Notes under the pieces: model-generated
Told to the model about the DNA's origin: nothing
Databases searched by the model: none
The model's input: only the letters and a program-made list of their open reading frames with translations
In this document: positions 8,754 through 16,396 of the stretch, in pieces
Numbering within the stretch: position 1 is the first letter of the stretch
How the letters are laid out: each line of letters opens with the position of its first letter
NCBI GenBank assembly: GCA_050950645.1
Contig: JBMNHZ010000009.1
Coordinates: 248,001-312,000, forward strand
DNA from: BRH-c25 sp012519325
Lineage (GTDB): Bacteria; Bacillota; Clostridia; Lutisporales; Lutisporaceae
Direction: 5' to 3'
DNA: 64,000 nucleotides
Translations under genes and position numbers: made by a program

Positions 8754-8769
8754 ATTTTCTTCTAATATG
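8754..8769 (+). repeat. Left 16-bp direct repeat of the IS30 element
   Basis: ATTTTCTTCTAATATG is identical to 10140-10155 on the other side of the element. Joining the flanks gives a continuous AT-rich target. Confidence 0.75.
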
Positions 8770-8873
8770 GTAAGTTGTAAAATTAAATGCCGTAAGGCAT
8801 AAAAAAGGTGACTCATGGTAAATCCAGTGTATAATGTTAAGTAACCAAACCAAACATTTACGGAGGAAACACC

Positions 8874-9923
8874 ATGAGTCAAGAAAACTATACCACATTA
8901 GACAGAAGGAATAAACACCTAAACTACCGAGAGCGATACAGTATTGAAATATTGTTAAAAGAAAAAATGACAGTTTTCGAGATTTCTAAAAGGTTGGGAA
9001 GGCATAAGAGAACAATCGAAAGAGAAATTGCTAAGGGTACTGTGTGGCTGCTAAACAGCGATTTAAGCTATAGACGAGAATACTGTGCAGACAGAGGGCA
9101 GATGGTATACGATAGGAATGGCAGGAATAAAGGGCCTGGGCTGAAGATAGGGAAAGACCATAAATTGGCTAAATATATTGAGCAGAAGATTGTAAAAGAG
9201 AAATATTCACCAGATGCAGTAATTGGGCAGATTAAGGCAAAAGATATAGAATTTGAGACTAGCATATGTACCAAGACACTCTACAACTATATAGATCAAG
9301 AAGTGTTTGCTAACATTACTAATAAAGACCTGCCAGTGAAGAAAGACAAAAAGAAAGGTAGCTATAGGAAGGTCAAAATAGCCCATAAGAACCTCAAAGG
9401 GACCAGCATTGAAGAAAGACCTGCAGAGGTTGAAAAAAGAGAAGAATATGGGCATTGGGAAATGGACTGTGTAGTAGGAAATCAAGGAGGAAGTGGAGCT
9501 GCTTTATTGGTGCTAAGTGAAAGACGAAGCCGAGAAGAAATAATATATAAAATGGATAGCAAGACACAGGAATCGGTACAAAAGGTACTGGATGCATTAG
9601 AAAAGAAGCATGGCAAGCAATTCAGGAAAAAGTTTAAGACAATAACAGTAGATAACGGTAGCGAATTCCTGAATTTTAAAGGATTAGAACGATCGCGGAG
9701 CAATCCTGAAGAGAAGAGAGTAAAAATATACTATGCTCACCCATATAGCTCATGGGAACGTGGTACAAATGAGAACTCAAATAAACTGATAAGACGGTTT
9801 ATACCAAAGGGAACAGATATATCAAAGATAAGCAAGAAAACGATAAAAGCTATTGAGAAATGGATGAATAACTATCCCAGAAGAATCCTTGGGTATAAGA
9901 CTCCCAAAGAACTTGCGGGATAA
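8874..9923 (+). CDS. IS30-family transposase
   Basis: The 349-residue protein has an N-terminal helix-turn-helix of the IS30 type (LNYRERYSIEILLKEKMTVF then ISKRLGRHKRTIEREI) and a C-terminal DDE integrase core. The catalytic residues are visible: Asp in HWEMDCVVG (near 197), Asp in TVDNGSEF (near 260) and Glu in WERGTNENSNKLIRRF (near 297). Full length and uninterrupted, it should be active. A TATAAT-like box at about 8833 and the ribosome binding site ACGGAGGAAACACC precede the ATG. Confidence 0.95.
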   Translation: MSQENYTTLDRRNKHLNYRERYSIEILLKEKMTVFEISKRLGRHKRTIEREIAKGTVWLLNSDLSYRREYCADRGQMVYDRNGRNKGPGLKIGKDHKLAKYIEQKIVKEKYSPDAVIGQIKAKDIEFETSICTKTLYNYIDQEVFANITNKDLPVKKDKKKGSYRKVKIAHKNLKGTSIEERPAEVEKREEYGHWEMDCVVGNQGGSGAALLVLSERRSREEIIYKMDSKTQESVQKVLDALEKKHGKQFRKKFKTITVDNGSEFLNFKGLERSRSNPEEKRVKIYYAHPYSSWERGTNENSNKLIRRFIPKGTDISKISKKTIKAIEKWMNNYPRRILGYKTPKELAG

Positions 9924-10020
9924 AGAGGAAAAACCTTGGGACTCTGTCCCAAACCCTGTCCTCGCCGGAGGGCGTGGGGGCTGCAAGCAGGCCCCCTAAC
10001 CAAAGGATATATTAAGAGAG

Positions 10021-10066
10021 GATGTCAAGGGTAAAATGAACTCCGCTGTGCTCCGCCCTTGACATC
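10021..10066 (+). terminator. Hairpin near the right end of the IS30 element
   Basis: A perfect 11-bp stem, GATGTCAAGGG/CCCTTGACATC, encloses a 24-nt loop. It lacks a clean T-run, so it may be a transposon structural element rather than a strict terminator. Two smaller hairpins precede it (TTGGGAC/GTCCCAA at about 9955, and a GGGGGC/GCCCCC stem at about 9977). Confidence 0.55.
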
Positions 10067-10139
10067 CGCGAACATAACTTGACAATATACAAAATATGGA
10101 CTTACAAAATATGGGTGGCATTTAAATTTGCAATTTAGT

Positions 10140-10155
10140 ATTTTCTTCTAATATG
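10140..10155 (+). repeat. Right 16-bp direct repeat of the IS30 element
   Basis: This is the second copy of ATTTTCTTCTAATATG; see the left copy at 8754-8769. Confidence 0.75.
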
Positions 10156-10228
10156 AAAAATTAGTTGCAATTTGAGCATAATAAATGTATTGTTATATAG
10201 TTACATTAAAAAGATTGGATGGTATTGA

Positions 10229-11462
10229 ATGAAAAATCTGAGGTTTGAAGAATTAAATTTATCAAGTGAAGTTTTGAAGGCAATAGAGTATAAAGGTTTT
10301 GAAGAGACAACACCGATACAGGCTCAGGCTATTCCTTGCATAATGGAAGGGAGGGACGTAATAGGGCAGGCTCAGACGGGAACCGGAAAGACGGCTGCTT
10401 TCGGTATACCGATTCTTGAAAAGCTGAACCATGAAGAAAAGGTAATTCAAGCAATGATAATATGCCCAACCAGAGAGCTTGCAATACAGGTTGCCGAAGA
10501 AATAAGAGAATTAGGTAAGTTCAAAAAGGGAATAGGGGTTCTTCCCATATACGGCGGCCAGCCCATTGACAGGCAGATCAAGGCTTATTGATATGTACAA
10601 CCCTAAACTTTCTTTGGTTTTTTGCAACACAAAAAGAAAGGTTGACGAGCTGGTGGCGGAATTACAGGGAAGGGGATATTCTGCTGATGGCCTTCATGGG
10701 GATTTGAAGCAGGTGCAGAGGGACAGGATAATGTCAAAATTTAGAAGTGGTGCTGTAGACATACTTGTAGCTACTGATGTTGCTGCCAGAGGCATAGATG
10801 TGGATGATATAGAAGCAGTATTTAATTACGACCTTCCTCAAGATGAAGAGTATTATGTCCATAGAATAGGACGTACAGCCAGAGCCTGCAGAGAAGGAAA
10901 GTCCTTTACTTTTGTTGTGGGAAGAGAGATATATAAGCTAAGGGATATTCAAAGGTATGCCAAGGCAAGGATTATCCTGCGGAAGACACCTTCTTCAGAA
11001 GATGTGGAAGAGGTAAGGACAAATATATTTTTGGATAAAGTAAAAGATGTCATGGATGAAGAGGATCTCAGCCAGTATGTTCATATTATAGAAAAGCTGG
11101 CGGCAGAAGACTATACCAGCCTTGAAATCGCTGCGGCACTTCTTAAGATGGCTATTGGAAACAAGGGCAAGGAGGAAAAGCATGATGAGGAAGATTTTGA
11201 AGACACCGGTGCAGAAGCAGGAATGGTAAGATTATTCATCAACATCGGGAGAAATCAAAAAATAAGGCCGGGGGATATTGTGGGAGGTATTGCGGGTGAA
11301 ACGGGTATTCCCGGAAAACTCATAGGAAGCATTGATATATATGACAAGTACACCTTTGTTGAAGTGCCGAGAGAATATGCAGGTGATGTGATAAAAATTA
11401 TGAAGGATAACCAGATTAAAGGCAAAAGAATTAATATAGAGCCTGCCAATTCTAAGAATTAA
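10229..11462 (+). pseudogene. DEAD-box RNA helicase with internal deletion
   Basis: The 5' part (10229-~10590) encodes the Q motif (GFEETTPIQAQAIP), Walker A (AQTGTGKT) and motif Ia (PTRELAIQV). The 3' part encodes motifs IV-VI (LVFCNTK, ATDVAARGIDV, HRIGRTAR) and a DbpA-type RNA-binding domain (GDIVGGIAGETGIPG). Between them the segment with the DEAD and SAT motifs is missing, roughly 110-120 codons by comparison with the family. The join at about 10587 (ATCAAGGCTTATTGA) also shifts the frame and gives a stop straight away. The enzyme cannot work as an ATPase. Its position 70 bp from the IS30 element suggests local rearrangement. The 3' half could still be translated from an internal start, but there is no sign of selection for that. 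Confidence 0.85.
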
Positions 11463-11599
11463 AGAATCCATACAGATTTGTTAATACTATATTACAGTTT
11501 ATGTACGGCAATTGACGCTATCATTGCCATAATTCGGATTGATTTATACTCAAAAAATGGTTACTATAGTAATATATAATATTGCAGAGGGGTGAGAAC

Positions 11600-12469
11600 A
11601 TGATGGATGCGGTGCTTTTAATCGATTCCTGCACAGATCTCCCGCGCAGTTATGTGGAGGAAAATGCATTACCTTTTGTCAGTCTCGTATGCAACTTTAA
11701 AGATAAGGAATACAAGGATGACTTTGGAAAGTCTATTGGACATAAAGAATTCTATGATGCAGTGAGAAATGGTGAAATGCCTTCAACTGCACAGGTTAAC
11801 GTTTATGAATATACTGAGCTTTTCAGGAAATATGCTGCTGAGGGCAAGTCAGTAATATATCTGGGGTTTTCTTCAGCCTTGAGCGGCAGTCTCAGCAGTG
11901 CATATATTGCAAGGGATATGGTTACTGAGGAAATAAAAGATGCAGACATTGCAATTATCGACAGCAAAAGTGCCTCTCTTGGAGAAGGGCTTCTTGCTTA
12001 TTATGCAAATGAGATGCTTAAAGCAGGGGCATCAAAGGATGAAGTTGTAAGCTGGCTGGAGACAAACAAACTCAAAATGAACCACTGGTTTACGGTTGAT
12101 GATCTGGGCCATTTGAAAAGAGGAGGCAGGGTATCCAGAACGGGTGCTTTTCTGGGTACGCTACTTGACATCAAGCCTGTTCTGAAGGTTGACGATGAGG
12201 GAAGGCTCATACCGATGTCAAAGGTTAAAGGAAGGAAGAAGTCTATTAAGGCGCTTTTTGAAATGCTTCAGGAAAATATAGTATCTCCTGAGGAACAGGT
12301 AATTGCCATAAGTCATGGCGATTGCATCGAGGATGCGGAATATTTAAAGGAAATGATAATGAAGGAGTATAACGTAAAAGATGTAATGATAAACCATGTA
12401 GGGCCGGTTATAGGGGCACATACCGGACCGGGTGTGGTGGCACTTTTCTTCATGGGAGAAAAGAGATAG
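11600..12469 (+). CDS. DegV family fatty-acid-binding protein
   Basis: DegV (FakB-like) proteins bind a fatty acid and can present it to the kinase FakA for phosphorylation. The 289-residue protein shows the family start AVLLIDSCTDLP, the STAQVN motif, the SSALSGSLSSAYIA lipid-contact segment, and the later DDLGHLKRGGRVS and IGAHTGPGVVALFF motifs. The ATG chosen follows AGAGGGGTGAGAAC; an in-frame TTG 18 bases upstream overlaps that site. It is intact even though genes on both sides are broken, and it has its own terminator. Confidence 0.9.
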   Translation: MMDAVLLIDSCTDLPRSYVEENALPFVSLVCNFKDKEYKDDFGKSIGHKEFYDAVRNGEMPSTAQVNVYEYTELFRKYAAEGKSVIYLGFSSALSGSLSSAYIARDMVTEEIKDADIAIIDSKSASLGEGLLAYYANEMLKAGASKDEVVSWLETNKLKMNHWFTVDDLGHLKRGGRVSRTGAFLGTLLDIKPVLKVDDEGRLIPMSKVKGRKKSIKALFEMLQENIVSPEEQVIAISHGDCIEDAEYLKEMIMKEYNVKDVMINHVGPVIGAHTGPGVVALFFMGEKR

Positions 12470-12499
12470 AAGATATACATAGCTTGTTGATTGTATAGG

Positions 12500-12546
12500 G
12501 GAGTATCGTAAAACTGCTGAATAAGTAGTCTTCGATACTCCTTTTC
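12500..12546 (+). terminator. Terminator after the degV-like gene
   Basis: The stem GGAGTATCG/CGATACTCC is followed by TTTTCT. It is located 30 bp after the DegV stop codon. Confidence 0.75.
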
Positions 12547-12782
12547 TAATGAATTCATATTGCAATAGCATTTGTGGAATACTTTTAATTAATTGTACTT
12601 ATACATTAAAGACCAGCTAATTAAAGTCAAGAGTTTTTAAGAAAAAGCTTTATGAATTTTTGAAAACTCCTGACATAGAAAAAATGCATAACAACAAGAC
12701 CACCTTTGCGAAGTAGACATAAAATAGCTGGTCTAAAATGAAATACTGATCCTTGAAAACTAAACATCAAGTGCAAGTACTG

Positions 12783-14072
12783 CTAAGCTGCTATATGCTT
12801 TGCTGCTAATATCTGAGCATGTTCCTGAGGACTGCGTAACTGGTACGGTTTTCTGTCCCTTAGAACAGCAAAGATGTAAATGATGATCTTACGCATAACT
12901 GCTCCCAAAGCTACCTTCTTAGGTTTACTCTGGCACTTTTGCTTGTAGAATTCAAGTAATACAGGGTTGCAAGCCTCTTTATTCCGCTTAGTTCGGATAT
13001 TGGCAAGAGCAGTTGTAAAAAGAACCCTGCGAAGTAGCCTGGAACCTCTCTTGGACATTTTATTCCGTGTGCCGGTAAATTCTCCGGATTGCATCACAGA
13101 GGGGTCAATGCCAAAGTAAGCAACCAGTTTTCCCGGCTTAGAGAAAGCGGAAAAATCGCCGATTTCTGCTAGAATGGTGGCAGCAGTAAGAAGGCCAATA
13201 CCTGGCAGGCTCTGCAAAAGTTCAAGAGTTAATGCTAGCATGGGCATATCCTTTGCCATATCTTCAGCGATCAATAGATGAATGGTTTTTAGGACCTTCG
13301 CCAAGTTATCTTCCAGAGTTCTGATCATGGATATGTAGACACCCAGCATAGCAATGTTCGAGGAATTATGAACAGTCAAAGGCGCAAACTCTCTGGCTTT
13401 GGAGACCAAAAGATTATACTTTGCAGTTGACCACTTAAGGCTTCTGCGAGAATTCTTCTGGATCAGTGCAATCAACTTGTTCCTGTTCGCTTTAAGAATA
13501 TGCGCAGGCGTAGGATATTTCTCCAATACTGCAAGAGCAGCCTTTGAAAAGATGTTGGGGAATACATCCTTGAAGTTTAACATGAGTTGGTCAACAATAC
13601 CCGTAAGCCTGTTTTTGTAGGCAGTAAGTTCGTCAGAGAGCTTGTAGTACTGTCGGCAAAGACTTCGCAGGCATTCAATATCCTCATCGGGGATATTAGT
13701 AGTTTTAAGCTCCTGAAATCTGTATAGCAGGGCAATTTTCCGGGCATCAGCTTTATCATTTTTCACTTTTCTGATTCCAATATTTTTGATAGAATCAGTC
13801 TGGATGGGGTTTATGATGGAGACCTCCAATCCAGCTTTACAAAGTGAATGGAAAAGGATTTTGTGATAGTGCCCGGTGGATTCCATGACGACGAAAGGCC
13901 TAGAATCAAAGTCCTTTTCCGTTTTTTTCAGTAATTCAACGACTCTTTCAACGTCAGAACTGGAATCATGGTGGATCTTCATGCGGGCAATCACTTCATT
14001 GGATGGAGAAAGAATTGCCATCTCACTGAAGAATTTACCTACATCGATTCCTGCAATAGGTCTGAAATTCAT
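12783..14072 (-). CDS. IS110-family transposase (DEDD/Ser recombinase)
   Basis: IS110 transposases combine a RuvC-like DEDD domain with a C-terminal Tnp_20 domain carrying a nucleophilic Ser, and are guided by a bridge RNA. In this 429-residue protein the RuvC part shows GIDVGK, MESTGHY and KNDKADARK, which carry the expected acidic residues. The C-terminal part has LPGIGLLTAATILAEIGDF followed by GIDPSVMQSGEFTGTRNKMS, where the conserved Ser lies. Full length and open. The start is the ATG seven bases after AAGGAGG. Confidence 0.93.
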   Translation of the reverse strand: MNFRPIAGIDVGKFFSEMAILSPSNEVIARMKIHHDSSSDVERVVELLKKTEKDFDSRPFVVMESTGHYHKILFHSLCKAGLEVSIINPIQTDSIKNIGIRKVKNDKADARKIALLYRFQELKTTNIPDEDIECLRSLCRQYYKLSDELTAYKNRLTGIVDQLMLNFKDVFPNIFSKAALAVLEKYPTPAHILKANRNKLIALIQKNSRRSLKWSTAKYNLLVSKAREFAPLTVHNSSNIAMLGVYISMIRTLEDNLAKVLKTIHLLIAEDMAKDMPMLALTLELLQSLPGIGLLTAATILAEIGDFSAFSKPGKLVAYFGIDPSVMQSGEFTGTRNKMSKRGSRLLRRVLFTTALANIRTKRNKEACNPVLLEFYKQKCQSKPKKVALGAVMRKIIIYIFAVLRDRKPYQLRSPQEHAQILAAKHIAA

Positions 14073-14079
14073 CAAAATG

Positions 14080-14300
14080 CCTCCTTAAAAAATTAATGGA
14101 CTTAAAAGCCTCCATTCCTTCTCATGTAAGCAAACAACCTTGCATGTGACACGAGGAACCAGCTAAAAAGCTGGCCTCAACCAGCCAAATCATGTAGACT
14201 TACCGGAATGGAAAAATACTCTTTCATACGGGTAATCGGCCCGCCAAGGTCCGTCCCAGGAGGTGAAACACACACCTTCCAAGTCCGGAAGATATTATAC
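14080..14300 (-). ncRNA. Candidate bridge RNA region of the IS110 element
   Basis: The non-coding DNA just upstream of the transposase start contains, on the minus strand, several hairpins: GGAAGGTGTGTGTTTCACCT near 14270, GGCTGGTTGAGGCCAGC near 14175, and a second partly complementary AGCTGG arm after it. In IS110-group elements this is where the bridge RNA with target- and donor-binding loops is encoded. The placement and structure fit, but I cannot define its ends or its loops by eye. Confidence 0.45.
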
Positions 14301-14310
14301 ATGATTGTCA

Positions 14311-14490
14311 AAGTTCAGGCCAACAAACGCTGGCATAATGGCTAAGATGTGAAGCCGGATGATGTGCTTGATGTTTGGAAAAGAATAAAATTTGAAGTGT
14401 TATGTTAACTATGACTTTTAATGGGTCGAACAGTGGCTTTGGTCACTGATTTAATACAAAATAATTGTACAAGGAAGTGAATCTTGATAA
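14311..14490. other. Intergenic stretch with a possible coding remnant
   Basis: Between the IS110 5' end and the NDH-2 gene, a short plus-strand frame (about 14351-14408) reads KPDDVLDVWKRIKFEVLC before a stop. It looks protein-like but is too short to assign. A ribosome binding site for the next gene (CAAGGAAGTGA) lies near 14470. Confidence 0.3.
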
Positions 14491-16317
14491 ATGGAAATGA
14501 CAACAAAGCAGGTAGTAATAATTGGCGGCGGTTACGGAGGAGTACATGCGGCAAGGCTTTTAAGCAAAGCTGCCCGGAAGAGAGCGGATATCAGTGTGCT
14601 TCTGGTGGATAAAAGGCCATACCATACCTTGATGACAGAGCTCCATGAGGTGGCAGGAAACAGGGTAGAGCCAGAGTCGGTACGGATAGACCTTCGGGAG
14701 ATATTCGGCGCATCGGGAGTTGGTGTGGAAACAGAGGAAATAAGGAGCATAAATTTTATAGAGCAGAAGCTTCTGACCGAATCAGAAAGCTATCCCTATG
14801 ATTATCTCATAATCGATACCGGAGCCGAGCCTGCTTTTTTTTGGAACGCCGGGAGTAAAGGATTACGGTTTTACCCTATGGTCCTTTGAGGGTGCTATAA
14901 AAATAAGAGAACATGTAAAGGACATGTTTTATGTAGCCAGAATAGAAAAAGACCAAAGCAGAAGAAAGGCAATGCTTACTTTTATTGTGGCGGGGGCAGG
15001 CTTTACAGGGATTGAGACTATGGGAGAACTTTTGGAGTGGAGAAGTGCGCTTTGCAGAGAATATGGAATTGACAGCAGTGAAGTTAGGCTTATGGTTGTG
15101 GAGGCAATGGGCAGCATACTTCCGATACTCAATGAAAGGCTCATAAATAAATCCGAAAGATATATGAAAAAGCATGGTGTTGAAATAATAACATCAGCAC
15201 CGATCACAGAAGTAAAAAAGGAATCAATAATACTGAGGGACGGAAGAGAGATACCGACAAGAACATTAATTTGGACCTGTAGTGTGCAGGGGAAGTGATT
15301 TTGCAGCAAAAACAGAGCTTACCCACGGAGGCAGGGGGAGGATACAGGTTAATGAATACATGCAGTCGGTAGATTATCAAAATGTTTTTGCCGTGGGCGA
15401 CAATGCATTTTATGAAGAACCGGATGGCAAAGGCGGGAAGAAGCCGATGCCCCAGATTGTAGAAGCGGCACTTCAGACTGCTGAGACAGCAGTTCATAAC
15501 ATACTTGCATCTATTGATAAAAGGGATAAGAAGCCCTTCAAGTCAAATTACCACGGATTCATGGTATCCATAGGCGGCCGGTATGCAGTAGCCAACATAG
15601 GGGGAAGATCACTGGACGGGTTTTTTGCAATAGCACTTAAGCACCTGGTGAATATCCATTATCAATACGGGGTGGGAGGTTTTGCAAGGATATGGGATTA
15701 TGCATTGCATGAATTTGTTTATGTAAAGGAAGGCAGATCCATACTGGGAGGCCATTTGTCCGCCAGGACACCTATCCTGTGGCTGGCCGTACTAAGGGTG
15801 TACCTTGGCGTTATATGGCTCATTGAAGGGGTGAAGAAGGTAAGAGAAGGCTGGCTTGACCCGGGAAAAATTTTATTGCGGTAATGCCGAGGCCTGAGGA
15901 TGTACCCTTGGAATCCACCGATGCCGTAACTAATGCAACTCAGGTTACGCAGTTTTATCCTGAGCCGCTTCTGAAGGAGCCTCCTCAAGCATTTCAGTGG
16001 TTCATGGAAACCTTTATCGAGCCTAATGCTTACCTGTTCCAGGTTCTGATTGTACTTGCGGAGGCAGCCATAGGCCTTGCACTTATAGCAGGCTTATTCA
16101 CCGTACTTGCATCCCTGGGCTCCATATTCCTGTGCCTGAACTTCATACTGTCAGCGATGGCAGGCAGCGAAATATTCTGGTATATATATTTGCCGGTATT
16201 GTAATGCTCGGCGGAGCAGGCAGGGCTTTCGGCCTGGACTATTATGTGATACCCTGGCTCAAGCAGCGATGGAAAAGAACTGGTTTCGCACGTCGCACCC
16301 ACCTTTACATAAGGTAA
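14491..16317 (+). pseudogene. NDH-2 type NADH dehydrogenase with DoxX-like tail, four frameshifts
   Basis: The parts together encode a type II NADH:quinone oxidoreductase: the FAD-binding GGGYGGVHAARLL, the HTLMTELHEVAGNRVEP motif, the NADH-binding GAGFTGIETMGELLEW, the FAD-contact VFAVGDNAFY, then a membrane part resembling DoxX. Four small indels break the frame, each at a short repeat: eight T where seven would be in frame (about 14835-14842), GGGG where GGG fits (about 15292), a one-base change in the AAAAATTTTA tract (about 15868), and one extra TA in TATATATATTT (about 16182). Restoring each gives uninterrupted homology-like sequence. The gene is probably recently dead; sequence errors at the homopolymers would be the alternative. 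Confidence 0.8.
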
Positions 16318-16396
16318 TTCACAAATAATATGTAAAACTTGGCAGGCATATATTATAATGCTAATAAAGAATTATTTTACTGGAGGCTTGGAAGAG

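Larger units (their letters stand above)
8770..10139 (+). mobile_element. IS30-family insertion sequence with 16-bp direct repeats
   Basis: The element is about 1370 bp. Its ends are imperfect inverted repeats: TAAGTTGTAAAATTAAATGC near 8771 on the left against TAAATTGCAAATTTAAATGC read on the minus strand from about 10137. Both are flanked by the same sequence, ATTTTCTTCTAATATG, at 8754-8769 and 10140-10155, the apparent target duplication. The exact boundary is uncertain by a base or two. One transposase gene fills most of it, and a hairpin lies near the right end. Confidence 0.8.
12700..14310 (-). mobile_element. IS110-family insertion sequence (ends approximate)
   Basis: A complete IS110 transposase gene is flanked by a short 3' side and a longer non-coding 5' side of about 230 bp, the arrangement known for the IS110 group. 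IS110 elements have no obvious terminal inverted repeats and make no regular target duplication, so the ends given are estimates. An inverted pair GACCAGCTA (12611-12619) / TAGCTGGTC (12725-12733) lies near the 3' end; whether it belongs to the element is unclear. Confidence 0.6.

Noticed and set aside
8457..8882. Minus-strand open frame of 141 codons
   Set aside because: It runs through the palindrome and the IS30 promoter, has no ribosome binding site and a composition unlike a protein.
10229..10591. Programmed frameshift in the helicase gene
   Set aside because: Shifting frame does not restore the missing DEAD and SAT motifs, so it is a deletion.
12611..12733. GACCAGCTA/TAGCTGGTC as terminal inverted repeats of the IS110 element
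   Set aside because: Both lie on the same side of the transposase gene, so they cannot be the two ends; IS110 elements lack such repeats.
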